From NCBI GenBank assembly GCA_025353525.1, contig JANXOO010000932.1, positions 1 to 6,104 on the forward strand: a DNA stretch of 6,104 nucleotides. Reading direction: 5' to 3'. The stretch comes from Schlesneria sp. (lineage in GTDB: Bacteria; Planctomycetota; Planctomycetia; Planctomycetales; Planctomycetaceae). Positions within the stretch are counted from its first letter, which is position 1, and every line of letters begins with the position of its first letter. Positions 1 through 5,955 of the stretch are shown piece after piece. A program made the translations under genes and the position numbers. Under the pieces are notes generated by a model. It was not told where the DNA came from. It made no database searches and saw nothing but the letters and a program-made list of their open reading frames with translations.

Positions 1-222
1 CCCGGCCTGCCTTTGGACGTGGTTCTCGTCGCCGATGGCATGATTCGGGACTCCGGCAGAACCTGTTTGATCAACAACCGCGACCATAGCTTCCAGTTTC
101 TGATTCCGGAATGGGTCACCGAAGCGAACAGGCCAAAAACCATCGAACTTTATGCCGTGGACGGCAGCCAATCACAACCGCGACTGAAACGCCTGGTTCC
201 CCGAACGGACAAGATACCCTAA
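1..222 (+). CDS. C-terminal part of an unrecognised protein (5' end outside window)
   Basis: An open frame runs from the first base to a TAA at 220-222, giving about 73 residues of a protein that starts before the window. A TTG at 13 is in frame but there is no reason to treat it as the start. The visible part begins PGLPLDVVLVADGMI and alternates hydrophobic strands with polar turns (VVLVADG, SFQFLIP, TIELYAVDG), ending in a basic tail. This looks like a small beta-rich C-terminal domain. It is faintly like the soluble tail domains of some large membrane proteins that end in a 'valuable-strand, VP, strand, VDG' pattern, but I cannot assign a family. It converges on the minus-strand HEAT-repeat gene, with 118 bases between the two stops. 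Confidence 0.6.
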   Translation, partial: PGLPLDVVLVADGMIRDSGRTCLINNRDHSFQFLIPEWVTEANRPKTIELYAVDGSQSQPRLKRLVPRTDKIP

Positions 223-256
223 GTGATGCGCTGGAGTACATCTGATTCGCCACCGC

Positions 257-283
257 ATCGGTCGAAGTCGAAAGTCGACCGAT
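257..283. terminator. Stem-loop between convergent genes, possible terminator
   Basis: A perfect 9-bp inverted repeat (atcggtcga at 257-265, tcgaccgat at 275-283) encloses a 9-nt loop. It lies in the short gap between the stop of the plus-strand gene (222) and the stop of the minus-strand HEAT gene (341), where a bidirectional terminator would be expected. There is no proper T-run on either side; the plus strand has only scattered Ts (290-302). Position and symmetry support termination or 3'-end protection, but the terminator call is inference. Confidence 0.35.
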
Positions 284-340
284 ATATTCTGTAGTTCGTT
301 TTCGGTGACTTCCCGGTCCGGAACTGACTTTGAATTGAGA

Positions 341-1243
341 TTACTTCGTTCCCGGGTTCTTGTCCGAACGCTTCCGGATGTAATCGTTGATTTGAGCCAT
401 CGTCGAATTGTGCCGGGCTTCGTCGTCGGAAGTGTCGCCTGCGATTTCAATCGTTTTGATGGCTTGCTCGCTGCTCTTCCTCAGGCTCTCATCGTCGGAT
501 TTTGCCAGTTCACGCAACTGAGGCAGGAATTTTTCTGACTTCTTGCCGAAGACCGCGACGGACGACGTTGCGTTGAGTCGCACCCAATTGTCTGTGTCGG
601 AAAGCATTTTTCCTACTACATCAAGATTGCCTGTGTCATAGGGACTGACGCTGGCCAATTGTCCGCAACCCCAACCGCGCACCGTGACATCTTTGCTTGC
701 CAAAATCCCTTCAGCGATACGTTTGCCCAGTTGATTGGGGCTTGTCACCGTCACAACATCGGGAAAAACGATGTCGCTCAGTTTGAATTCATCGCTGACA
801 TAAACCGTCAGAACCGGGTCTTTGCTCCAGACTTTGGCCCCCTGATCGAGGCTGACAACGTGAGCGGAAATACCGGCGTAGATTTCAAGATCCCAATCGA
901 CGGCAAATTTCTGTTCCGCGTTAAACGACGAGCCATGGCCAGGACCAACCCGCACGACGACTTCATGCTGAGTGACCCCTTCAAGCCTGGCAAAGTGCTG
1001 CAGGGTTTCGTTGAATTGCCCTGTGGTACCTTTGAACTGAAAATTCTCGTGGCCATTGACCCAGACTTGATAGACGCGAGCCTTGTTATTGATGACGGTC
1101 AAAATTCCCGGCCACGACGTGTAATTGGCTTCGTGCAGTTCTTTATTGCCGAATTCTTCGGTTCCCAAAGCAAACCCTGATGAAGGTGACAATGAAATCA
1201 AAGTCAGAACGACAAACGGAAGTATTCGCGCAACGAGAGACAT
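341..1243 (-). CDS. Secreted HEAT-repeat protein, planctomycete-type
   Basis: This encodes 300 aa. Residues 1-25 are a Sec signal peptide: an Arg near the start, a hydrophobic core RILPFVVLTLISL, and a likely cut after GFA. Residues about 40-165 form a beta-rich region with WPGILTVIN, RVYQVWVNGHENF, VVVRVGPG and DQGAKVWSKDPVLTVYV. From memory these recur in uncharacterised planctomycete secreted proteins. Residues about 171-266 hold roughly three HEAT-like helical pairs, marked by SKDVTVRGWGCGQLA, SDTDNWVRLNATSSVAVFG and KSDDESLRKSSEQAIKTI. The last 30 residues are charged. HEAT arrays usually bind proteins, so an extracytoplasmic scaffold or binding role is inferred; no catalytic motif is visible. 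The ATG at 1243 is supported by a strong Shine-Dalgarno site and by giving a complete signal peptide. The gene is separated from metK by 451 bases and is probably transcribed on its own. Confidence 0.88.
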   Translation of the reverse strand: MSLVARILPFVVLTLISLSPSSGFALGTEEFGNKELHEANYTSWPGILTVINNKARVYQVWVNGHENFQFKGTTGQFNETLQHFARLEGVTQHEVVVRVGPGHGSSFNAEQKFAVDWDLEIYAGISAHVVSLDQGAKVWSKDPVLTVYVSDEFKLSDIVFPDVVTVTSPNQLGKRIAEGILASKDVTVRGWGCGQLASVSPYDTGNLDVVGKMLSDTDNWVRLNATSSVAVFGKKSEKFLPQLRELAKSDDESLRKSSEQAIKTIEIAGDTSDDEARHNSTMAQINDYIRKRSDKNPGTK

Positions 1244-1249
1244 GGAACT

Positions 1250-1255
1250 TCTCCT
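1250..1255 (-). promoter_or_regulatory. Shine-Dalgarno site of the HEAT-repeat gene
   Basis: The minus strand reads AGGAGA six bases before the ATG at 1243. It is the only near-consensus ribosome binding site in the window and fixes the start of this gene. The other four minus-strand genes have weak sites or none. Confidence 0.8.
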
Positions 1256-1488
1256 GAATGGGGATAAGACGACAGAAAACCTGCTGGAAGGACATGATGG
1301 CCCCTCTGAATTTCAAAATCGCAGATTCCCGATCAAAGACGATGGAAATCCTGTTCGAGTTCCCGGATACGTACGAACAATCTGAAAAAACAGCGAATAT
1401 TTCAAACACGCCCGGGCATCGCACAACCAGAGCGATGAAGGGTGCGAAAATCACCATCCGCCAAAGATCACGAGGCTTGAAGCGTCAA

Positions 1489-1528
1489 CGAGCCAGCCCG
1501 GGAGTCGGGAGACTCCCGGGCTGGCTCG
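1489..1528. repeat. Perfect 18-bp inverted repeat with 4-nt loop
   Basis: The arms at 1489-1506 and 1511-1528 are exactly complementary over 18 bp (cgagccagcccgggagtc and its reverse complement) around a GGGA loop. The stem is GC-rich and would be very stable in either strand's RNA. It lies about 165 bases downstream of the metK stop and about 245 bases upstream of the HEAT start. There is no T-run directly after it on the minus strand; on the plus strand a cgttttt occurs about 20 bases beyond. It could be a transcription stop, an mRNA 3'-end stabiliser, or a copy of a dispersed intergenic palindrome. Confidence 0.9.
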
Positions 1529-1556
1529 CGTAAACTCGACAATGGTCGTTTTTCTG

Positions 1557-1590
1557 AGACCTGGCAGAATCAGACCTGGCAGAATCAGAA
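1557..1590 (+). repeat. 15-nt tandem duplication
   Basis: The unit agacctggcagaatc occurs twice back to back (1557-1571 and 1572-1586), followed by a degenerate third start, agaa (1587-1590). It lies in non-coding DNA downstream of metK. It looks like a slippage duplication or part of an intergenic repeat family; no function can be read from it. Confidence 0.85.
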
Positions 1591-1694
1591 CTGAATCGCC
1601 TGGGAATCTGTTTGCAGGGTAACTCCCCCAAGGTGGCAGAAAGTCAGTTCCCCGATTACTGATTGCGACTGAAAGCCGTCCTTTGTGACGGGAA

Positions 1695-2840
1695 TCAAAG
1701 TCCAGCGGCCTTTTTCAGTTCCGCAGCCTTGTTGGTGGCTTCCCATGTGAAATCGGCTTCGTTACGACCGAAGTGGCCGCCACTGGCGGTCTTGCGGTAG
1801 ATCGGTCGACGCAACTTCAGGTAATCGATAATGGCCAATGGAGTCATCTTGAAATGGTCGCGAACCAGTGCAACGATTTTCTCGTCCGGAATTGCGTTTG
1901 TGCCGTTCGTGTTGACGTGAACGCTGACGGGTTCAGCGACTCCGATCGCATACGCCAACTGAACTTCACATTCGCGAGCCAATCCGGCGGCAACGATATT
2001 CTTGGCGACATGGCGGGCCATGTAGGCGGCCGAACGGTCAACCTTGGTGGGATCCTTGCCGCTGAAGGCTCCGCCGCCGTGGCGGCCCCAGCCCCCATAC
2101 GTGTCGACGATGATCTTGCGTCCAGTCAATCCGGTGTCGCCGTGAGGTCCGCCAACGACGAATCGACCCGTCGGATTAATGTGGTATTTTGTCTCTTTCG
2201 TCAACAATTCAGGTGAAATCGACTTCTTCACGACTTCCGAAATCACGAAATTGGTGATGTCGTCCTGACTGACTTTTTCGTGGTGCTGAGTCGATACGAC
2301 GACCGCCGAAATCCCGATCGGACGGTTTTTCGAATCGTATTCGACTGTTACCTGGCTCTTGGCGTCCGGACGCAACCAGTCAACCTCTTTCTTTTGACGT
2401 GCTTCTGTCAGCCGGTTGATAATTCGATGTGACAACGCGATCGGAAGCGGCATCAATTCGGGCGTTTGATCGCAGGCGTAGCCGAACATCAAACCCTGAT
2501 CGCCAGCTCCTTCACGGTCGACACCCATCGCAATATCGGGGCTTTGGCTGTGCAGAGCGACGAAAACCTTGCATGTTTCATACGAAAAACCGATGTCGTC
2601 GCTGATGTAACCGATGTCTTTAACGACATCGCGAGCGACCTGGACATAGTCAAGTTTTGCCTGGGTCGTGATTTCGCCCGACAGCACGACAAGGTCGGTC
2701 GTGCACAGCGTTTCGCAGGCGACTCGGGAACGAGGATCTTGAGCCAGAATCGCATCCAGCACCCCATCGGACACCTGATCTGCGACTTTGTCAGGATGGC
2801 CCATGCTGACAGATTCACTGGTAAAGAAGTAATTCGTCAT
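1695..2840 (-). CDS. metK: S-adenosylmethionine synthetase (methionine adenosyltransferase)
   Basis: This cytosolic enzyme makes S-adenosylmethionine from methionine and ATP, with release of phosphate and diphosphate; it needs Mg2+ and K+. The 381 aa match the usual bacterial length (about 380-400). All hallmark motifs are present: [16 protein letters not shown] at 14-29 with the catalytic His15 and nucleotide-contacting Asp17 and Lys18; SGEITT at 54-59, including the conserved Glu; the signature [12 protein letters not shown] at 111-122; [12 protein letters not shown] at 246-257; and the phosphate-binding loop [16 protein letters not shown] at 255-270. The carboxy end keeps the typical GHFGR (355-359) before a Lys/Ala-rich tail. 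The ATG at 2840 gives the canonical short N-terminus, although the ribosome site before it is weak (GAAGCGAG next to the ATG, GGAG 12 bases away). It appears to have its own promoter and a structured leader. Confidence 0.98.
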   Translation of the reverse strand: MTNYFFTSESVSMGHPDKVADQVSDGVLDAILAQDPRSRVACETLCTTDLVVLSGEITTQAKLDYVQVARDVVKDIGYISDDIGFSYETCKVFVALHSQSPDIAMGVDREGAGDQGLMFGYACDQTPELMPLPIALSHRIINRLTEARQKKEVDWLRPDAKSQVTVEYDSKNRPIGISAVVVSTQHHEKVSQDDITNFVISEVVKKSISPELLTKETKYHINPTGRFVVGGPHGDTGLTGRKIIVDTYGGWGRHGGGAFSGKDPTKVDRSAAYMARHVAKNIVAAGLARECEVQLAYAIGVAEPVSVHVNTNGTNAIPDEKIVALVRDHFKMTPLAIIDYLKLRRPIYRKTASGGHFGRNEADFTWEATNKAAELKKAAGL

Positions 2841-2860
2841 CTCGCTTCGAATCTCCGGTC

Positions 2861-2919
2861 AAAAACGTTCCTGAACACACATTCCAACAAAACCCCTCTC
2901 CGCAGGAACGTACTGCGGA
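2861..2919 (-). promoter_or_regulatory. Structured metK leader with two competing helices (possible attenuator)
   Basis: The predicted metK leader (about 2934-2841, minus strand) can form a compact hairpin, TCCGCAG/CTGCGGA (2919-2913 with 2905-2899, 7-nt loop). The segment ACGTTCCTG (2911-2903), which covers that hairpin's loop and part of its 3' arm, is also exactly complementary over 9 nt to CAGGAACGT (2873-2865). The second arm runs straight into a T5 tract (2865-2861). The two helices cannot form together, and the second resembles an intrinsic terminator with a 29-nt loop. I see none of the conserved SAM-I riboswitch core. The complementarity is seen; a regulatory role is inference, and the long loop weakens it. 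Confidence 0.35.
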
Positions 2920-2940
2920 AACAGTTCTGAATCGCGAACG

Positions 2941-2969
2941 ATTCTACGGCGGATAGTGATGTATCTCAA
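2941..2969 (-). promoter_or_regulatory. Sigma70-type promoter of metK
   Basis: The minus strand reads TTGAGA (2969-2964), a 17-base spacer, then TAGAAT (2946-2941). That is four of six matches to the -35 consensus and five of six to the -10, at ideal spacing. Transcription would begin near 2934, leaving a leader of about 94 nt before the metK ATG. It is the best promoter-like sequence noticed in the window. Confidence 0.6.
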
Positions 2970-3214
2970 CTCGATTCGCTCGATATCAACAACAAATCGG
3001 TATTTTTACCGCACGCGTCCATGAATGAGGCATTCATCGAAAGCCCGTTTCCGCGGATTGCGATGGAACATCAATCGGCGACTGGCATTCCATCGAAAGT
3101 TCAGTTTCTGCAAATGTCTCATTCCATGCCGCGCGAAGTATTGTACTTTACGGCACCGCATTTTTATGGGTGCTCGCGTTCCGGAACCCGGAACCCGGGA
3201 TCCGTCATCTCGCT
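2970..3214. other. Non-coding region rich in short repeats upstream of the metK promoter
   Basis: No credible gene is seen between the STAS-DinB stop and the metK promoter. The DNA carries several short symmetric or repeated pieces: hairpin cggta-tttt-taccg (2998-3011); atgaatg-agg-cattcat (3021-3037); an 8-bp inverted repeat cgatggaa/ttccatcg (3061-3068 and 3088-3095); an imperfect direct repeat of about 25 bases beginning cattcatcgaaag (3031) and cattccatcgaaag (3086); and a GC-rich ggaaccc doublet (3184-3197) beside the palindrome gttccggaac (3178-3187). The GC-rich block lies just downstream of the STAS-DinB stop and could help end that transcript, but has no T-run. Confidence 0.6.
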
Positions 3215-4093
3215 TCAATGGGCATCACCAACCTTCAACAACGTGCTCTTTTTTTGTTCGATAAACTGAATGTGATGCGGGATATGCCCTGAAATCCGTT
3301 CCAGCAATCGCATCAATGACAGCGAACCGTCGACCGAATGAACACCCGCTCGTTCAAACTCGGTCGCCGGAAGGGTCTTCAAGAACCGCGAGACCTGGCT
3401 GCGAACCGTACGAATGACACCCAGTTCTTCCTCAAGGTCGCGCTGGGCATAGGCGAGCTTTGATGCGAAAACATCGGGGTCACCTCCGAAAAGTGTGGGA
3501 CGATCTTCGGCAACAACACGCTTCATCCGATCGGCATAAACCAGTTCGAAGTCGGCGATATGACAGACAATATTCAGAACACTCCAGACTCCCGGTTTGG
3601 CTGGTATCCGCAACTGGATGGGCGAAAGATCTTCGACGGCCTCTCGCAGCAAAGCCGCTCCACTGTCATATTTTGCCATCAGTTCTTGTAACGCCGTGGG
3701 CCATGCTGTTGTATTGGAGTTGGACCCCAGAAGATTGACCGCTTCCTGGCGAGAATTGACCAGCGGCCAAACCTGATCGAATTTCGAAATTTCAAGCACT
3801 TCGCGTCCGACAGTTGACAGATTGCAGAGTACCAGTCGTCCGTTATTGGCCGACAGATCGGTCCACAACACCCGAATCAATTCCAACAGACTTGATCCAA
3901 AAAACGGGGCTTTTGCCAGATCGACGATCAGTTTGTTGAATCCGATGTCGCGGCGCAACTGCCGGATTTCGTCCAATTCGCCGAGCACATTGTGATCGGC
4001 GAGACTGCTGATCCCGTCGCGAAGTTCAAGCAACATAATGTCGCTGACAGCGTCCGTTCGGATCAATCGATTAAGTCTCATTTTTTCTTCCAT
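3215..4093 (-). CDS. STAS domain fused to a DinB-like metal-binding domain
   Basis: One uninterrupted frame of 292 aa joins two families. Residues about 5-125 are a STAS (anti-sigma-factor-antagonist) domain: strand IMLLELRDG, KLIVDLAKAPFFGSSLLELIRVLW, then GRLVLCNLS and VWPLVNSRQEAVNLL. Ser68 of GSSL aligns with the serine phosphorylated by RsbW-type kinases (SpoIIAA Ser58). Residues about 134-283 are a DinB-like four-helix domain: ELMAKYDSGAALLREAVEDL, the family core PGVWSVLNIVCHIADFE, and the carboxy helix ISGHIPHHIQFIEQ. His178, His270 and His274 fit the usual metal triad. DinB-family proteins include metal-dependent thiol transferases, but many have no known activity. The ATG at 4093 gives MEEKMRLNRL; an ATG four codons later (4081), preceded by GGAAG five bases away, is equally possible. 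It follows the receiver-HATPase gene by 139 bases on the same strand, suggesting shared function. Confidence 0.85.
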   Translation of the reverse strand: MEEKMRLNRLIRTDAVSDIMLLELRDGISSLADHNVLGELDEIRQLRRDIGFNKLIVDLAKAPFFGSSLLELIRVLWTDLSANNGRLVLCNLSTVGREVLEISKFDQVWPLVNSRQEAVNLLGSNSNTTAWPTALQELMAKYDSGAALLREAVEDLSPIQLRIPAKPGVWSVLNIVCHIADFELVYADRMKRVVAEDRPTLFGGDPDVFASKLAYAQRDLEEELGVIRTVRSQVSRFLKTLPATEFERAGVHSVDGSLSLMRLLERISGHIPHHIQFIEQKKSTLLKVGDAH

Positions 4094-4232
4094 GGCCTCA
4101 ATTGGCAGGTGAAATACCTGACCTGCGCAGGCAGAACGAGCGGTCTTACGTCGTCGGAAAAGCGCCACCAGTAACCCGGTCACAATTGACGATTTGATCG
4201 ACCGGATTCCGGGTTGCGTTGACCGGACACAA
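4094..4232 (-). other. 139-base spacer between receiver-HATPase and STAS-DinB genes
   Basis: The spacer is non-coding. A frame continuous with STAS-DinB extends through it to a TTG at 4258, but the added stretch has no domain resemblance. It holds a 10-bp palindrome cctgcgcagg (4122-4131) next to a caggt-gaaat-acctg stem (4106-4120), so alternative hairpins could form about 13 bases before the start codon. I see no convincing promoter, so the two genes may be co-transcribed. Confidence 0.45.
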
Positions 4233-5183
4233 TTAAAGGTGTTCCGGTTCGAGATCAAAACTTCCTGATCCCACTTCGATCGGCTCGTCTGATGTCACAT
4301 TTTTTCGTCGTTTGACGAGTCTGACTTCGTTTCCGGATTCGTTGTAATGGACTTCGTCCATAAAAGTATGCATCAACAACAGGCCTCGCCCGCAGGGGCG
4401 TTCGAGGTTGGCAGGATCCCGAGGGTCTGGCAGACAGTTGCGATCGAAGCCAGGTCCGTCGTCGCGAATGATAAAATCAGCCTCATGCGTGTTGAACCTG
4501 GCGACGACATGAATGCGACGATCCGACCACGGCAACGCCTGAATTCTTTGCAATGCCAGGTCGTAATAGGCACGATGATTTTCTTCCCTCATCGACGAAC
4601 AAAGTTCCAGATTTCCGTGGAAACAGGCGTTCGACAACGCTTCTTGCAGGGCAACTCCGATCCGAACCCGATCCGATTCGTCGCAGGCACCTATGCTGGT
4701 GACCGTATCTTGCAAATACTGAACCATTGACGAAACCAGTTCCTGATCGTTTTCGATCGTAAACTCGACCTCGTTCCGAACCAGTCGTCGCATCAGCCGC
4801 AAATGAGCCCGGTCATGGCAAGCAACGCGAAGTACCTGCCGCACCGTGTCGCTCAGTTGATGGTTCAATTGCCGCTTGGGAACGTAACTCGACGCCCCCG
4901 CCTTGAGCGCCTTCACAGCGATGTCTTCGCTGCCGCGCGCCGTCATCAGAATGACAGGGACGACGGGGAACCCCTTACGAATCAATTCCACCAGTTGCAA
5001 ACCGTTAATCGACGGCATGTCGAGATCAGTCACGACGATATCCGGAACGTGCAGTTCCATTTTGATCAATGCGTCGCCACCATCGACAGCGTATTCGACA
5101 TTCATACCGTCGATTTGTTCGAGCAAACCGCCAGCGAGTCGACGGTCGGTTGCAGAGTCGTCAACGATCAGTACCGTCGGCAT
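4233..5183 (-). CDS. Response regulator fused to RsbW-type HATPase domain
   Basis: The product is 316 aa and cytosolic. Residues 1-120 are a receiver domain with all switch residues: Asp8-Asp9 (VLIVDDS), phosphoacceptor Asp53 (VVTDLDMP), Thr81 (ILMTA) and Lys103 (YVPKR). After a linker rich in charged helices (about 121-165), residues about 166-292 form a GHKL ATPase of the anti-sigma-kinase type: N-box EALSNACFHGN with Glu181 and Asn185, G1 box RDDGPGFD (240-247), and GRGLLLMHTFMDEV (265-278). There is no DNA-binding domain and no histidine phosphotransfer domain. Phosphorylation of the receiver probably controls a serine-kinase or anti-sigma activity, and the STAS protein downstream is the obvious candidate partner. 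The ATG at 5183 fits the canonical MPTVLIVDD start, with GGA nine bases upstream; an ATG two codons earlier (5189) is possible. An in-frame TTG at 5378 would add 65 residues without domain character. Confidence 0.9.
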   Translation of the reverse strand: MPTVLIVDDSATDRRLAGGLLEQIDGMNVEYAVDGGDALIKMELHVPDIVVTDLDMPSINGLQLVELIRKGFPVVPVILMTARGSEDIAVKALKAGASSYVPKRQLNHQLSDTVRQVLRVACHDRAHLRLMRRLVRNEVEFTIENDQELVSSMVQYLQDTVTSIGACDESDRVRIGVALQEALSNACFHGNLELCSSMREENHRAYYDLALQRIQALPWSDRRIHVVARFNTHEADFIIRDDGPGFDRNCLPDPRDPANLERPCGRGLLLMHTFMDEVHYNESGNEVRLVKRRKNVTSDEPIEVGSGSFDLEPEHL

Positions 5184-5277
5184 AGTCATTAGTCCGTGGA
5201 AGGTGTTCCGCCCGACAGAATCCGAAATTTCGAACGAAGAATTACCGCGATGCTCGCATTGCCGGACTACAACTTCA

Positions 5278-5305
5278 AGTGTATGACGGGCCTGCGAGAA
5301 GGCAA
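5278..5305 (-). promoter_or_regulatory. Possible promoter of the receiver-HATPase gene
   Basis: The minus strand has TTGCCT (5305-5300), 16 bases, then TACACT (5283-5278), four of six matches in each box. It lies in the 172-base gap after trpG/pabA and would give a leader of about 90 nt. The palindrome cgaaatttcg (5223-5232) lies within that leader and could be an operator or RNA element. The matches are modest and the assignment is tentative. Confidence 0.3.
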
Positions 5306-5331
5306 TCCTGTTTTTCAAGGTGCTGATTTCA

Positions 5332-5351
5332 GTCCGAAATCGGTATCGGAC
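5332..5351 (-). terminator. Small stem-loop just after trpG/pabA stop
   Basis: A 6-bp inverted repeat, gtccga (5332-5337) and tcggac (5346-5351), encloses 8 nt and starts four bases beyond the stop codon of the amidotransferase gene. A second helix, gatttc/gaaatc (5325-5330 with 5336-5341), overlaps it. No T-run follows on the minus strand, so termination is doubtful. Confidence 0.2.
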
Positions 5352-5355
5352 CGGT

Positions 5356-5955
5356 TCAAGCGCCTTGTTCGCCCGCAATTCGAAGGAAGTTTTTCAGCAG
5401 GTCAATCCCCGCCAGCGTCAGAAAACTTTCCGGATGGAACTGGACTCCGTGGATCGGATACGTTCGATGGCGAAGCCCCATGATCTCGCGCGGGTGACCT
5501 GGAAAATCGGCCCAGGCCGTCACTTCCAGGTCGGGGCCGAGTGTCGATTCGGGAACGACAAGACTGTGATAACGCGTTGCTGTAAAAGGGTTTGGCAAAC
5601 CTGCGAAAACACCCGTCCCCAGATGATGAATGGGCGACACCTTACCGTGCATCAACCGCTCGGCTCGTACAACCGGTGATTGAAAGACTTCGGCCATCGA
5701 CTGGTGCCCCAGACAGACTCCCAGCGTCGGTATTGTCGGCCCCAGTCGTCGGATGAGCTCCATCGATATTCCCGCATCGTGCGGCGTGCAGGGGCCGGGC
5801 GACACGACGATACCGGCCGGTTTCAATGCCGCGATCTCTTCGATCGTGATTTGATCGTTCCGGGCAACCTGCACGTCAAGACGCGCGTCGATTTCCCCGA
5901 AGCGTTGTACGAGGTTGTAAGTGAAAGAATCGTAATTATCGAGAATGAACAGCAT
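5356..5955 (-). CDS. trpG: Glutamine amidotransferase of anthranilate / aminodeoxychorismate synthase, component II
   Basis: This 199-aa class I glutamine amidotransferase hydrolyses glutamine and passes ammonia to a chorismate-using partner: TrpE for anthranilate (tryptophan) or PabB for aminodeoxychorismate (folate). Visible motifs are ILDNYDSFTYNLVQ at the N-terminus, the oxyanion loop SPGPCTP (52-58), nucleophile Cys81 in LGVCLGHQS, MHGK (102-105), FTATRYHSL (124-132), and the catalytic His174/Glu176 in GVQFHPESFLT. The length is typical. SPGPCTP rather than SPGPGTP resembles E. coli PabA, and no trpE or pabB is next to it here, so one shared subunit for both pathways is plausible; pabA is an equally fair name. 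The ATG at 5955 gives the standard start of the family. An in-frame TTG at 5985 would add ten residues, and neither start has a clear ribosome site. Confidence 0.93.
   Translation of the reverse strand: MLFILDNYDSFTYNLVQRFGEIDARLDVQVARNDQITIEEIAALKPAGIVVSPGPCTPHDAGISMELIRRLGPTIPTLGVCLGHQSMAEVFQSPVVRAERLMHGKVSPIHHLGTGVFAGLPNPFTATRYHSLVVPESTLGPDLEVTAWADFPGHPREIMGLRHRTYPIHGVQFHPESFLTLAGIDLLKNFLRIAGEQGA

Larger units (their letters stand above)
1244..1694. other. 451-base intergenic region between metK and the HEAT gene
   Basis: I see no credible gene here. The short frames that cross it have no ribosome site and no family resemblance. It contains the upstream region of the HEAT gene, a long perfect hairpin (1489-1528), a 15-nt tandem duplication (1557-1590) and the 3' flank of metK. 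A weak minus-strand promoter-like pair sits at 1377-1405 (TTGAAA, 17 bases, GATTGT), which would give a leader of about 130 nt for the HEAT gene; its -10 matches consensus at only three of six positions. Three bases after the metK stop is a small 5-bp stem, CCGTC/GACGG (1676-1691), followed on the minus strand by CTTTC. That is too weak to call a terminator with confidence. Confidence 0.7.

Noticed and set aside
659..1180. 173-residue plus-strand frame antisense to the HEAT-repeat gene
   Set aside because: It is the mirror of a well-supported gene with a signal peptide and strong ribosome site; its own translation has no domain features.
1773..2216. 147-residue plus-strand frame antisense to metK
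   Set aside because: metK is unambiguous on the other strand; this is a by-product of its codon use.
2841..2940. SAM-I riboswitch upstream of metK
   Set aside because: The conserved core and the multi-helix layout of the class were looked for and not seen; only a generic attenuator-like arrangement is present.
3006..3218. Arg-rich 70-residue minus-strand frame between STAS-DinB and metK
   Set aside because: TTG start overlapping the STAS-DinB stop, no ribosome site, low-complexity basic composition and no family resemblance.
3021..3269. Plus-strand frame of 82 residues in the metK upstream region
   Set aside because: No ribosome site, runs antisense into the STAS-DinB 3' end, and its sequence resembles no protein family.
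4094..4258. 55-residue extension of the STAS-DinB frame from a TTG, with a short hydrophobic stretch IVTGLLVALF
   Set aside because: The hydrophobic part is too short for a convincing membrane anchor, the extension overlaps the upstream gene and has no ribosome site; the STAS fold starts after the ATGs at 4093 and 4081.
5184..5378. 65-residue N-terminal extension of the receiver-HATPase frame, starting at a TTG and overlapping trpG/pabA
   Set aside because: No domain character, a non-ATG start, and the family begins at MPTVLIVDD; the stretch is better explained as leader DNA.
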